Shown here: one piece after another, positions 1 to 11,726 of the stretch
Layout: every line of letters starts with the position of its first letter
How positions within the stretch are numbered: the stretch's first letter is position 1
Assembly (NCBI GenBank): GCA_018524725.1
Contig: JAEUWP010000445.1
Location: 1 to 64,000 of the forward strand
Origin: Podaxis mareebaensis
Lineage: Eukaryota; Basidiomycota; Agaricomycetes; Agaricales; Agaricaceae
Direction: 5' to 3'
DNA length: 64,000 bases
The notes under the pieces: model-generated
Told to the model about the DNA's origin: nothing
Database searches by the model: none
What the model saw: the letters and a program-made list of their open reading frames with translations, nothing else
Made by a program: the position numbers and the translations under genes

Positions 1-179
1 GCTGTAAAATACCTACAAAATCATCGAAATATTAGCTCTTTCTCTCTCTCTCTTCTCCCCAGCCATCTTTTGCTCTCATCGCTTTCCATCCACCCCATCA
101 CAACTTACGGGTTGAAGCCCTAGTGTCAGACGGACGCTGACACGCTCGCTACTTAACGAAGTTATCACTCTTCAATACA

Positions 180-2599
180 ATGTTACAACATCATGTGCTC
201 GGTACGAGTTTTAATGTCGTTGGTGGGGGGGGACATTGTGGTGGGGAAACCGGGATTAGGAGTACTCCGCTGCCATCAACAAATGTTGATGAACAAATAG
301 GTACGTCCTTCAAGTTCATCGGCGAATCTGCGAGTGGTAATGTGCTATCCCCCTGTCCAGCAAACCAGGTAGAACAACCACACCTCGACATGGATGACTT
401 GAGCTTGCCAAAAGTCTACGATCCTAACAACTAATCACAGCTCGTGGACACAACTCACGCATTTCGTGGTGCTCACCATTTCGTCATAAATAATCCCGTC
501 ATGGCGAGCGTCATCAATCCGGAGAATGAAGCTCTAAGTTAGTGGCATTGCTTTACCTCAGAGAGCTCGCTGACAAATAATGACAGCAATGAGGCTTTTG
601 TTGCAGAAAGGCAATGTAGATGCCTCACTTGACTCTTCTGCGCGTTTTCCTCCGCCCCTCTGTCACCCAAGCACGCGCCAGAAGCTTAGGGAACGAATAC
701 TTGAGTGGTTATCCGATACAAATCGCAGCTTGAGCCTACTATGGCTACACGGTCCCGCAGGTGCAGGGAAGACGGCCGTCGCCCAAACTATCGCGGAACA
801 TTGCATGGCCCGTGGGTGGCTGAGGGTTGCTTTCTTTTTCTCTCGCTCAAACAACCGCAATGATCCCCAAGAAGTCATTCCCACCCTTGCATATCAACTT
901 GTGGTCACATATACCGCCTATAAGCAACCTGCTACCCATATTCTGACTGACGACCCATCGATCCTTGACAAGATGTTGAGAATCCAATTCACTAAACTCA
1001 TTATCGAGCCTCTCTCTTTTTTGAAGAGCAAAGGAGCCACCGCACACCCTATCCTAATTCTGCTCGATGGCTTAGACGAGTGTGACATCAAACTAGTTGG
1101 TGAATTCACTCTCACTGCCAAGGCGCAGGGACTTCCGTTTGTTTGGATCCTCACCAGCCGCCCGGAGTGGTATATCATTTCAACATTCTCGGGCACCAAC
1201 CCTCCGATTCTGTGCCATCGGGAAGAGCTTCAGATCAGTACTCCAGAGGCACTGGCTGACGTCTCCAACTTCCTTCGCGATGGCTTCGGGAATATACGAA
1301 GGAAATACAGCGACGCCTTCACAGCAGAATCCGAATGGCCGACCGAGGACCAGTTGTTGACGATAAGGTCAGCTGCTTCTGTCCTGATCCTGTTCGTCTC
1401 GACTCTCCTCAAATTTGTTGACGACGAGGAGATTGGGAACCCAGTGCCTCAGCTAGAAGTGTGCCTGGAGTTCTTGAAGGGAAATCTTTTGCCGAAAGGA
1501 GGAAACCCGCTGAATCCCCCCGACTCACTGTATTCAGGAATCCTTCGCCCGTCCATCCAAACATCCTTCCGACATTACTTCAGATTCTCTCGGTCCTTCT
1601 CTTCGTTCCAGAGACGTTTCCCGCGCAGACGGTCGCCAATTTTCTATTCCTAGATCAAGTGACTTTCTATGGAAGCTTGCGGAAGCTTTACTCAATATTG
1701 ATCGTCCCGCCTTCTGAAAGCGCTGGAACAAATCCGCTGGTAATCATCAGCACATCCTTTGGAGAATTCTTGAAGCACATGTCCAGGTCCGGAGACCTTG
1801 GGATTTCGAAAGGTGAAGCTTCCGCGAGAATTGAACAGAGCTGCCTTCGGTGGCTTGATATACGGGCACGAGTAGAGGTCCGAAAGGATATCGAATCTCG
1901 CGGCAAATTTTTGGCTGGTATGCATTGTTGCATTTTCGCCGACCCTATCTGCTCACCTCCAGCACCAGGAATTGTACCGTGGCATTGTAGGACATCGTTT
2001 AATCACATCGCCAACTTTGCTGGCAGAAGGCTGTGGAGCGCATGGTCTGGCACGGCGGAAGAAGATATGCCACGGCTATGTGAGGACCTCCGGCGCGTGA
2101 ATTTTGCAAATTATGATCAAATCAACTCGCGCAACGAACCAATGTTCACTCTGGAGGGTAATACACCACATTTTGCTGCAGTGATTCTTAAGTTGAATCG
2201 CTGGGTAGGTCAGATTAATCCTACGAGATACCGTTGGAGAACCTGATGCCCAGTAGCAAACAGAGAATAGATACCATGCCAATTACAACCTCCTGCGCTA
2301 CAAACCAAGATGTCCCACGGACATGCATCTCCTTCGAGATTATGCCTACCTCATCAACCATGCTGGCATGGCAGAGGCTGATCTTCGTCTTGTAAGGTCA
2401 ATTTTGACCTCACTTATTGCGTGTACTAAAGACTTTGTAGATTGAGTCCGGTACTAAGCAGTGGTCCTTCATGTGTCTTTCTTTGGATACTTTGCAATCT
2501 GCTCTCCATAGTTTTGGAGAAGTGAGGAGGGCTCTTTTGGATCCAAATCCAATGTACTTTCTCCTCGGCCACAACACAAACACCGGCCTGATCATCTGA
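180..2599 (+). pseudogene. NACHT-domain STAND NTPase, frameshifted (NLR-like)
   Basis: The protein belongs to the Agaricomycete NACHT family, whose members are thought to act as oligomerising signal NTPases in self/non-self or stress sensing. An N-terminal family signature, GAHHFVINNPVM, is encoded near 471-506. The main exon from 580 carries the Walker A loop GPAGAGKTAV (about 751-780) and a Walker B/sensor stretch LILLDGLDECD (about 1054-1086). Alignment with the paralog at 27682-29914 runs to the C-terminal block PMYFLLG and a stop at 2597-2599. The reading frame breaks once, near 1545-1555: the frame that encodes LYSGIL meets a stop at 1651, while homology continues in another frame with HPNILPTLLQIL. 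A single-base loss, or a two-base gain, explains this. Introns are visible near 2208-2255 and 2395-2440. The 5' exon joins (candidate donor at 301, acceptor at 440) are not resolved. It is either a recent pseudogene or a sequencing error. Confidence 0.72.
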
Positions 2600-2611
2600 T
2601 ACCGACACGAC

Positions 2612-4081
2612 ATGGATATTCACCAGTTTCTTTCTGCCTCATTTCAGCAGATCCGCATCATCCATTCCATCCACGTTAGTGAAGGTGAACCATGGCCGAC
2701 GCCTGATCATGTCAAACTGATCACTTCGGCTGTCACATTATTGGAGCCAACCTTCCAGTTCGGACAGCCGTCATTGCTTCGCACGATTGTAGCGTTCTTA
2801 ACCGACTTGGAATGTACAGACCCTGTTGGTCGATTGGACTGGATTCTCGATGTCCTTGCCACCTACGACGAAGCAACGAAGATTGTAGATGTGCTGTATG
2901 AGCGAGTGCTCTCCGACACCCCACAGCACACGGCCAACTGTCCTTTGTGTACTGGCGTTCGTTGTGTGCCGTGTCATGACGTTCCTTGGCGACTTTTCTG
3001 AGACAATCCTCCCGCACGATATCTCCCGATTCTTCATACAGGACGAGGACACGGTTAAAAAGGCGCTTCAGACGGTGAATTTGCTCGTGTCTAGTTGTCC
3101 CTTGCCATCCTCAACGAGGGCGGTCTTGGATTTCTGCGAACAAGGCTTATCAATAAATTCTGATCGCTGGCTATCTACACTTGCATCAGAACCGTAAGTA
3201 TGGTCTGAAATTTCAGCCCAGTATATCTACTGGCTCAACCACGTTCTCATGTCTACTGAGGCGCTTTGAAGGTAGGGCCTATAATATATAAATGAAGGAA
3301 TCGATTGATCCACTCTCGTAGGTCCGGACCTAGTGCGTTCTGGGCCTTTCACACCGAGATCTTCATACAAGGAACGTCAAGAAAACGAACAAACCGGTTT
3401 TGAACGCCTTCTATTCAATGGTTGTCATTGGGCAGCCTTCAGCCAAGTGACGAAGGATGGGGCTGCAGAAATGGCCAATGAACTGCGAGAACTTCGCTTT
3501 TCTCAGTTTCCACTAAAGTTCGAGAGTTTATTTCTGGGAACCAATTTGAAGCGTTCAGGGTTGTATTTCGGTGAATTTGTTAATAAATTTTATTCCGTAC
3601 GTCGGGGTTGCATCGCAGCTAAGTGCCTTATATCTAACCTAGCTCTATAGTATCAGGCTGAACTCGATCTCGGGAACATAATAAGGGTGGAGAGGAATTG
3701 TGATGCGGACGATCAGCTGCTCGCGGGCTGGCAGAGAATGGGGCTACCCTTCCGACCGGCGACATTCCCAATCGTGAGTTAATTACAACTACATCCAGGG
3801 GAGATCAAGTTTTGATAGTTAAATAGGATTTCTCGCAGATGGCATACGCTCACTTCATCTCCGTGGACTGTGTTCCCTACCTGCGTGTCTTAGACCATGA
3901 CGATACTGGCTCCAAGTTTGAGATTTTCTTGTTGGGTTACGAGGAAAATTCTTGCCTCCTCGTCTTGGAGCCTGCTCTATGGCGCGTAGAAGAAAACTTG
4001 GTTGGTGGTTTAGTGGATACTCGGCGACTGGGTCCTAGACTCGCCATTGTCAGAGAGGACTTGGGTCCATTCATCTGTTGA
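2612..4081 (+). pseudogene. C-terminal remnant of a second NACHT protein
   Basis: This lies 12 bp behind the previous stop in the same direction. The translation from about 2690 aligns with the part of the family that follows the NACHT core: the pattern from WPTPDHVKL to LYERVLSDTP matches WPPEYQLLE to LYRRILADVP of the paralog at 27.7 kb. The frame changes near 2920-2935, where homology resumes as TVLCVLAFVV, and later pieces follow at 3217-3270, 3410-3650 and 3839-4081. The last piece ends in the family's C-terminal block (FEIFLLGYEE, stop at 4079). No P-loop, Walker B or N-terminal segment is present, so the fragment cannot be an NTPase. It looks like a truncated tandem duplicate, diverged well beyond its neighbour. 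A short expressed protein from part of it cannot be excluded. Confidence 0.65.
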
Positions 4082-4588
4082 CTTCCTTAAATCGTTTCGC
4101 TAGGTTGCGAAAAATGTATATTACTCCCGTCGCTATACTTCTGCACAGTATATTGGCATCTAAATTACTACATGAAGGTTTCCAATAGCCCCTCAGCTCT
4201 CAACGGAACAACTATTCCACAAGAAGTCCCAGCGTCCAGCGGTCAACGGGTATTTCCCATTTCTCCCTGCAAGAACATTTTGCTAGTCTCGGAAAGAGTG
4301 CTAGTCATGTCTATTGGTGGCAGGTCCCTTTCGCTCGTATGATCAAGTGGCAGGTCGATCGGCACGAAGACAAGAGAAAATAATAAGACATAATAGAGGT
4401 CAATTAACGATCGGTTATTAGGACAAGGACAAAGTACAAGCGGAAGGGGCAGCATATATCGTACACATACATGATTTATCTGCAACAATCACGGTATTCA
4501 TATCCATCTCAAACATTCATGCCCGCTTTGACTACCCGGAAGCTGAGGACGCACATCCGCGTCCAAAAAGCTACGTCCACATAGCAGT
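4082..4588. other. Intergenic, 3' ends of convergent genes
   Basis: About 500 bp between the stop of the NACHT remnant (+) and the stop of the first HSF gene (-). I see no coding signature, repeat or RNA gene. It should hold the two 3' untranslated regions. Confidence 0.6.
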
Positions 4589-6940
4589 CTAATTCCTCCT
4601 CCTTTTCAGCTTCACCGATCTCATTTCCTTCTCGGATCTCGCTGCACTAACTCCCCTAGCATCAGCCATGCTGGCTGTCCCAACCGCGCCTTCCATCTCA
4701 TCCATTACATCAGACCTTCTCTTTCTCCCCACTACATTCGTAGTGGACGGAGACATAGATGCAAGTGTCGCCGGACCATCACTAGCAGCGGTGGTCCTCA
4801 TCTTCGCGAGCGCCATAGTCGGAACCGGTTCAAGCATACGTACATTCGTCACAGGCGAGTTCGTCGCTGACACCACACCGCTCCCACTACTGATGCTACT
4901 CGCGGGTGAGGGAATTTCATCCAGGAATGTTGCATCGGATTCGACCACATTCATGGTCGATTCTCCCGACCAAATGCCACCCACACCGCTGTTAGGTGGG
5001 AGGGTGCCAAAGAGCATCTCAAAGTTGAAACCAGGGTCGATAGATGAAGGATCGAGTGAAAAGGTATCTGTATTCGAAAAGCCAGGTAGATTTGACAAAC
5101 GCTGGCCGGGCGGTGGGAGCATCGGCGCCGTTGACATTGAAGATGCGGCAACGGACGATGTTATCGTCGATGCTGTATCATTCAATCTCATATCTGCGCC
5201 GATAGTCAACCCGTCGGTCAAATGGTTCTCCCGAAATCGATTGAAGCGAGGATCCACGAAATTCGTATCTTTCTCGGTATTCCCTATACCTCCCCAGTTT
5301 GCTGCCGGAGGAATAGAGTCGGGCGATATATTCACGTCGAAGGATATCAGGCCCTCGGAACCCGCACTCGCACCTACATCCACCGCATTGTTTGATGAGG
5401 GTGCATGTGCGAGTGAGGGCACTGACGAAAAATCATAAGTGGCGGTAGGCGTGTGTGGAAGCCGAGGCTGCGCCGATGGTGATGGTACCTCAGGACTTTG
5501 CAGATGGTTCGCGTCGGGGGTGGTTTGCGATATTATGGCTAACAGCCGGGCAGCCTGATCCTGGGAGATGGTGTTGAAGAGGCCCTGGATGCGAGGATTG
5601 ACTTCGTGGGTCAGTGGGCGGCCGGAGGTTATTGCACGATCAAACGCTAATGGTTGATGGATCGTGCTGGAGGTGGTGGAGCCGTCGTAGAGGGTATGGT
5701 GTGGTTGGGGCTGAGGCTGCGCGAAGGTGGTGCTATCAGGGGCAGCGTTGGTGAACCTGGGCGAGCCCGTCATGCACGGATCGGGGGCACTTGCGTTCCC
5801 TCCCATAGCAGTACCAACCGCAAACGGCGGACCGTGGTCGGTAGAACCATAGCAGTTGTTTTCCGCGAGAGTCAGACCCCCAGCCGCCGATGGGATAAGA
5901 GGAGAAGGAGACGGAACATCACCAGGCGTCTCTGTAGTCGGGATATTTTAAGCTGCGGCTGCGCAGACTGGAAAAATACAAAAAAATCCACTCACCATAC
6001 GAAACGTTGTAAAGTGCACTCATCGGCTCGGCGGGGGTGGCATCCGGGTCTTCGATTTCGATGGTCCCGACCTTGCCTGCAGACTCGCGCTCGGCACCTT
6101 CAATCATGAGACGCATTCTCGCGTGAGGACCAACAGCTTGGTCGGACCGCGCCAAATTATCTACATCATCCCTGTGATCGGGGTTCGCAGCAGGATTTGC
6201 GAACACGCCGGCAAGGAATCTGACGATACGGTTGACGGTGTCTCGTAGCTCCTGCACCTCCGCGCGAGTCTCCGTTAATTCTTGCTCTTGCGACTGCTTA
6301 AATTCGTTAAACTCGGCAGACATAGTAGTCTGGCGGTGCCTGATGGCGGCGATCTCTTGAGGGGTGGAGCGCGCGTCGATTTGTCTGGTGGGAGGGGATG
6401 AGTCAAGGCCGCAGGTATCGATAGCGACATCATCTGCTTGTTGGACTGCCTGTTTCTTGCGCTGTATGAGACAGAGGAGATCGGGTTGATCTCGTCGAAA
6501 ATTGGAATGTGCATAGTTCCAATGTTCGGTGTCTGTCTCGCTTCTCAAGACGCCTTGCTGCAAATGGGGTATTTTTTGAAACCCGTACATGTTTAGTTGT
6601 CGAATAAAAGACTGGAAATTTTCGTGTTTGAACCAATGGCCTAGGACTTGGCGAGCAAAACGCTCGTGGTTGAAAACTGGAGACAAGGGCAAGATGGAGG
6701 GTGAGGACATAGTGGGGGGAATAGGATCGGACGAAAGACGCACTGAAGAAAGTGTCACCGGCTTCCGACCAGCGTATGAGGTCTTGGTTCTTGGTGTCGT
6801 TTACCATACTGTTTCGTTGAGTATCGATAGAACTGGAAGAATGTAGCCAAGTACCTGTAGAGCTTCTGCGGGAAGGTGGTCCGCCTAACGGTGTTGGGCA
6901 CCTGTTGAGATGTGATACGGAGTGGGTTGGAAGTCGCCAT
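4589..6940 (-). CDS. Heat shock factor-type transcription factor, paralog 1
   Basis: A nuclear DNA-binding regulator expected to bind heat-shock elements (nGAAn repeats) as a trimer. Four exons (6855-6940, 6744-6808, 5996-6676, 4589-5931) sum to 2175 nt, 724 aa. The HSF fold is complete across exons 1-3: NQDLIRWSEAGDTFF, then HERFARQVLGHWFKHENF, the recognition-helix core FIRQLNMYGFQKIPH, and DQPDLLCLIQRKKQ. A coiled-coil stretch of the HR-A/B type follows (about residues 160-210). The long last exon is rich in Ser, Thr, Pro and Gly, as expected for an activation region, and ends in basic clusters (GRKRRSD, KLKRRRN) that could act as nuclear localisation signals. Intron positions match those of the tandem paralog at 9181-11636. 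The recognition helix has FIRQ, and the preceding loop HENFQS, where paralog 2 has FVRQ and HQNFSS, so binding may have shifted slightly. All junctions are GT-AG. Confidence 0.9.
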
Positions 6941-6984
6941 CTGGTTGTCCGTGGATATAGTATGAGACCAAAGCTGTTAAGTAT

Positions 6985-7660
6985 ATATCTCTTATCTGCC
7001 CCGCAAACTTGCACAAACATTCCACTTCGCTGGGCGCCGAACGAGTTCGACGGCCAGTGGACGTGCCCTAATTCCTTGTTCTTCTCAACAAACGCTGTAG
7101 CCTGTTGGCGCAACTCTGCAACCGAGGCAGAATTGTCAATGACAAGGTTGGTATACGCGACCTTGGTCGCGATGAGCAGCTGAGAATTGAGACGCGCGAG
7201 TGTCCGTGAGCATGAATCGCAACAGATCTAATTCGGAAGAGGTGCGAAAGGAAGAGTCGAGTCACAGCACCAATAATAGCGCAAGAAGGACAAGGAACAT
7301 CAAGAGCCAATAGATGGCAACGATGGTTTCAACAAGCTTCCATAGGGACGGCATACCTGGCACTCACCGCGCAGCTAATGTCGGATGACCTGCCAGAGCA
7401 TCGCCTTTCTTACGGCAAGGTGGACGATAGGTTTGTCTTCTTCCCGTCTTCATTTGTCTGTGACAATGATGGATCAAGCTTCTTTCTGTCCAGTGTTCCG
7501 TCGGAGAGCAGCGCCTCCTGCCCCAAAGAGCCTACCGCATCGATGATAATGACGTGTGCGTTAAGATACTTGAGAAAATCGACTTCATGGTTGCGATACC
7601 TCCCGCGAGCGCTGCGACTTGACAGGGTTAGATAAGGCACAACGTCCTCGAGGCTCGGCT
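6985..7660 (-). pseudogene. Decayed dephospho-CoA kinase copy
   Basis: This is the left-copy counterpart of the intact kinase at 11727-12550. The P-loop survives only as GGIATMKS (about 7581-7604), where the intact gene has GGIATGKS, so the invariant glycine before the lysine is gone. The motif DGTLDRKKL is still readable at 7475-7503, and a C-terminal piece like VIDNSASVAEL is present near 7115-7150, but these lie in different frames, with deletions between them (the DADVIARQV region is missing). It sits just upstream of HSF paralog 1, exactly as the intact kinase sits upstream of HSF paralog 2. It cannot encode an active enzyme. Confidence 0.85.
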
Positions 7661-7739
7661 GCGAGGAAGGCGTGACACGTCCTGTGAGTAGTCACAGTTT
7701 CTTCTCCTTCCACCTATTTCTCGTCTTTTCTAGTGCACA

Positions 7740-8070
7740 AACTCAGTATCCGCCGTGAAACTCCAATATCTGCCCTTCCCAGCCGTCGATCATGCATACT
7801 GCAATCACCTTCCTCGATGGCGAACTCCTCTACCTTCTACTCTCCATCATCCATCATCCAAGTCAACCAACTCTTCTCCCCTTCGGACCTTTTGCAAAAA
7901 GCTCTCCGCAGCAGAAATGAATCACGAATGCACTGACAGAAATGGCCGAATCCAGAGTGTCAACGGATGCAATGTACGAATAGTTACCATATATCCGTGG
8001 AAGAGAAGCACTCAAACTGCGGAGGAAAGACAAGAACAAGCAAATGCGCAACTGGTGAGTATACTGGCCC
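7740..8070 (+). pseudogene. Decayed 5' part of the coiled-coil protein gene
   Basis: DNA from about 7845 to 8040 aligns with the start of the intact gene at about 12990-13190. Both contain the recognisable run that encodes QVNQL/QINQL, followed by ACGAATGCACT and CGTGGAAGAGAAG words in the same spacing. Frames are interrupted by stops and indels, and the 3' two thirds of the gene are absent. The fragment marks the right end of the left duplication copy. Confidence 0.75.
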
Positions 8071-9180
8071 TCATGCGCACACGGAATGGCGCCTGTTACC
8101 CCCTTTGTTCTTGTATTCCCTTACGCGAGCAATATAAGGATGAAGTAAACCTCATAATCAATGCCAGTACTGCAATCCGCTGTACGGATCAGAAACTGCT
8201 TTCACATTATACCATATCCATCCCGCAATATACGTGTGCTTGAAATATTTGGCGCGACCGCAAGATCTTCAGCTGCCTGGTTATACAGTGTGGAGATCGG
8301 ACGCCAGCTAGTGTTGTAAACGCTACTTGTCATCCTCTCCCCACTACGTCGGCGGCATCCGCTGGCCCCATTCTTCGGCGCCACAACGCCCTCAGAACGT
8401 CGACACGACGACGCTACGCCACCCACTACCTTCCGTACCCAAAAGGTGGCTCTAGACTATCGACGATGCAATAACTAGCCTACACGTGCAGTATACGATT
8501 CTTGTTCCTCCGACTTCGTTTTTAATTTCAACGTTAACCATATTGTTGAATGTCCCGCAATACTGTCATTCAGTACCGGGAGTCGTAGTTTCCAAAGATT
8601 ACGAAGGAATAACAAGATATGTTCCATTTCAACTCCTTCAATTCTCATTGATCTTTTTCTTATTTTCTAGCAATTTCTGTCCCATTTAGGAGGTCCGGAC
8701 CTCGAAGTACCCGTAGCGTATATAAAGGATGGACCGCCGATTGCAACGTGTTCAGCGCAGAACATGAAGAGGCCAGATGTTATTTTCATCTCATTTAAAC
8801 TTGTCGTGTATTTATTTCCCATGTATTTTACACACAAAATCACTACAACTACAAACTTTTTCTGAGTTTCACATAGACATACAACCATAAAAAATGGAGT
8901 ATACAACGTGCAAATGACACAAGTAACCGAAGCGTGTGTAACGGATACTAGTAAACGGCGTACTATATACTGTACTACATACAGCTACGAAGAACGAGAG
9001 CATACCGAGTCCGTACCAAAAAAAGAGCATGAAGAAACCAGGCTACAAAATATACTGTACAAATGGCTTAGTTAGGACAATGATACTTCCTCCATTCGAA
9101 TGACGTTCAGAGTCCAGTGACTCCTTTCGAAGTCAAACGCCTACTCTGACCCTGCACCTACACCTACATCCAAACCACAT
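8071..9180. other. Spacer between the two duplication copies
   Basis: About 1.1 kb without a supported gene. The stretch 8466-8900 is AT-rich. The right part should contain the 3' untranslated region of HSF paralog 2. I see no terminal repeats or target-site duplication that would reveal a mobile element. Confidence 0.5.
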
Positions 9181-11636
9181 CTAATCCTTCTTTCTCTTCG
9201 ACTTTACCGGACTCGGCTTTACTGCCGCAGCACCCCTCTTCCCAGATCCTACCGCTCCTGGCCCCGTAGCCCTAGCATCACCCATGCTCGCAGCTCCAAA
9301 CGCGCCCTCCAGGTCGCTTATCACATCCGACTTTCTCTTCCTCCCCACAACACTCGTAGTGGACGTAGTCGTATTCGTCGGCGTCACCGAACCACCTCCG
9401 GTAGTGGTCGAAGGAGCGATTGTAGTCTGAGTCGGCTCAATCACGCGGACATTCACAACCGGCGAATTCGTCACCTCACTCCCATTACTATTAGTCCCAG
9501 CCGGCGAGGGCACCTCGTCCAAGAAAGCCGTGTCGGGTCCACCTAGGTCAGGATACCCCATCGTCGAATCTCCCAACGCACCACTGGTGTGATGCGGGAG
9601 CGTACTCAAGAATGCGTCGATATCAAAATCGTGGTTGAGGGATGAGGGGTCAAGCGGGGAGGCGTCTATCTGTGGAAGGCCCGTAAGATCAACTGATTGG
9701 CTAGGTGGGGGACCCGCCGATGGTGTCGAGGTCGAAGATGTCGTGGTTGTAGTAGGTGGGGACATCGTCGGCGTTGCATCACCCAATTTCGTACCAACAA
9801 GGGATCCGTCGTTAAGGTAGGGGCCCAAGATCTCCGCGAGTCGATCAATATGAGGATCCATCAAGTTTGCCTCCTTCTCAATGTCCTCTGTAGCGCGCCA
9901 GTTCCTCTCCAACCTCGCTGTGAGAGGAGAATCAACAGGCATATTCGAGTCAAAGGATATTAATCCTTCAGAACCTCCGCCGCCACCCGCATCCACTGCG
10001 TTGTTTGGTGACGATGTATGAGGGAGCAATGGAAGGGGCGAGTTCGGCCCTGCTGGTGACACTGATGAAAAATCAAACGTGGAGGGAGTGTGTGGGAACG
10101 TGAGCTGCACTGAGGGTGATGGTATATCAGAGGGGGTATGATCGGCGTCAGTGACGGTTTGCGAGAGTGTAGTGAGCAGTTGGGTAAGTTGATCCTGATT
10201 GAAGGTGTTGAAAATCTGCTGTATGCGGGGGTCGAGTTCGTATGTTGGGGTACGGCTGGGTGTTACTGCACGGTCGAGCACTGATGGTTGAGGGACCGCG
10301 CTGGAGGTGGTGGTGAGGTTGACGGAGGTATGTTGTGGTTGGGATTGAGTTTGCGTGAAAGTGGTGTCAGAAGGGACGATGGTGGAAGGTGCAGAGTCAG
10401 ACACGCACGCATCGGGAGACGTTGCGTCCTCCCTTACAATGGTACCAGAGGCGAGCGATGAAGAAGGATTGGTCGGCGCATAGTGGTTGGTTTCTGTAGT
10501 GGTCGAACCCGCGACGTCTGAATGAGGGAGGGAAGGAGAAGGCGATGGAACAGCAGCGGGCGTCTCTAGAGCTGAGATATATTAAGCGATGGCTGCGCAG
10601 GCAGGAGGAAACAGAAGAATCTATTTACCATATGATGTGTTATTATAGAGTGTATTCATGGGTTCGGCGGCGGTGGCGGCCTCTGGGTCTTCGACTTCGA
10701 TGATCCCGACCTTTCCTGAAGGTTCATGCTTGGCGCCTTCTATCATAAGGCGGGTTCTCCTGCGGGGAATAACAGCATTTTCAGGGCGGGCCGAACCGAC
10801 TACATCGTCCTTGTGATGATGGCTATTGGCGGCGTGATTGCCAAACACACCGGCTAGGAACTTTAGAATTCGATTAATGGTATCCTGTTGCTTTTGTAAC
10901 CTCCCCCGAGCCTCCATCGATTCCTGCCACAGCATCTGGTTCGATTGCTTTAGGTCATTAAGTTCAGCGGAAATTGTGGTTTGGTGGCGTTTGATGGCGG
11001 CGATGCCCTGGAGGATGGATTGAAGGTCAATTTGCCCCTGGGTGAGGCCCGCGGAAGGGACGGGTGAAGAGTTGGGATCGCGGACATCCACAGCAGTCTC
11101 GTCTGCTTGCTGAGCAGCCTGTTTCTTGCGCTGGATGAGACATAGAAGGTCGGGTTGATCACGTCGGAAATTGGAATGGGCAAAGTTCCAATATTCCGTG
11201 TCCGTTTCGCTTCTCAACACGCCTTGTTGCAAATGGGGAATTTTGTGGAACCCGTACATGTTGAGTTGACGAACAAACGAGCTGAAATTTTGGTGCTTGA
11301 ACCAGCGGCCAAGTACTTCGCGTGCGAAACGTTCGTGGTCGAGGACTGGAGACAAGGGGGAAGTGGAAGGTGAGGATAGAATGTAAGGAACTGGACGAAA
11401 CGAAATGCGCACCAAAGAACGAGTCGCCAGCTTCAGACCAGCGTATAAGATCCTGGTTTTTGGCGTCGTTTACCATTCTGTTTCTTTGAATATAAAGAGA
11501 ATTGTAACAAAGTGACGACGTACTCGAAGAGCTTTTGGAGGAAGGCGGGGACGGTCTGCCTGGCGGCTTTTGGAACATGTTGGGCGGACGAGATACGGGG
11601 CGGGCGGGAGATGGCCACCTGGTTGTCTGTGGACAT
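9181..11636 (-). CDS. Heat shock factor-type transcription factor, paralog 2
   Basis: Four exons (11524-11636, 11413-11477, 10629-11345, 9181-10565) total 2280 nt, 759 aa. The DNA-binding domain is canonical: NQDLIRWSEAGDSFF, HERFAREVLGRWFKHQNF, SSFVRQLNMYGFHKIPH, DQPDLLCLIQRKKQ. A heptad-type coiled coil (about residues 170-230) would support trimerisation. The C-terminal half is low-complexity Ser/Thr/Pro with repeated short acidic patches, ending in basic KSKRKKD. Short motifs in the tail are shared with paralog 1 (VVGRKRKSDV, ASMGDAR), so the conserved parts outside the DNA-binding domain are probably functional. Closer to the usual HSF consensus than paralog 1, it is the better candidate for the ancestral heat-shock regulator. 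A role in heat shock itself is inferred from family membership. Confidence 0.92.
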
Positions 11637-11726
11637 AATTCAGGGATGGAGGGGCACTGAAGGAGAAGAGACTGAAGCTGTTATTTAACTCTTATCTCGT
11701 AGAACAAACATTCGCAAACACATGAC

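Larger units (their letters stand above)
4589..8070. repeat. Left copy of a tandem segmental duplication
   Basis: Order and strands are HSF (-), dephospho-CoA kinase relic (-), coiled-coil gene relic (+). The same three genes occur in the same order and orientation at 9181 to about 13200. Similarity is obvious at DNA level in the kinase and coiled-coil parts even where frames are lost. For example, the run that reads GTCTCAATTCTCAGCT occurs in both copies (minus strand, near 7170 and 11960). In this copy only the HSF gene stays intact. Confidence 0.85.

Noticed and set aside
1540..2940. Frame changes at the same relative place (after the LYxxIL block) in both NACHT genes at 0.2-4.1 kb, as if programmed frameshifting
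   Set aside because: The shifts go in opposite directions (-1/+2 in the first, +1/-2 in the second), no shared slippery site is visible, and the intact paralog at 27.7 kb needs no shift.
4668..5438. 256-codon open frame on the plus strand
   Set aside because: It lies opposite the low-complexity tail of HSF paralog 1 and has no motif; it is an antisense shadow of a Ser/Thr/Pro-rich exon.
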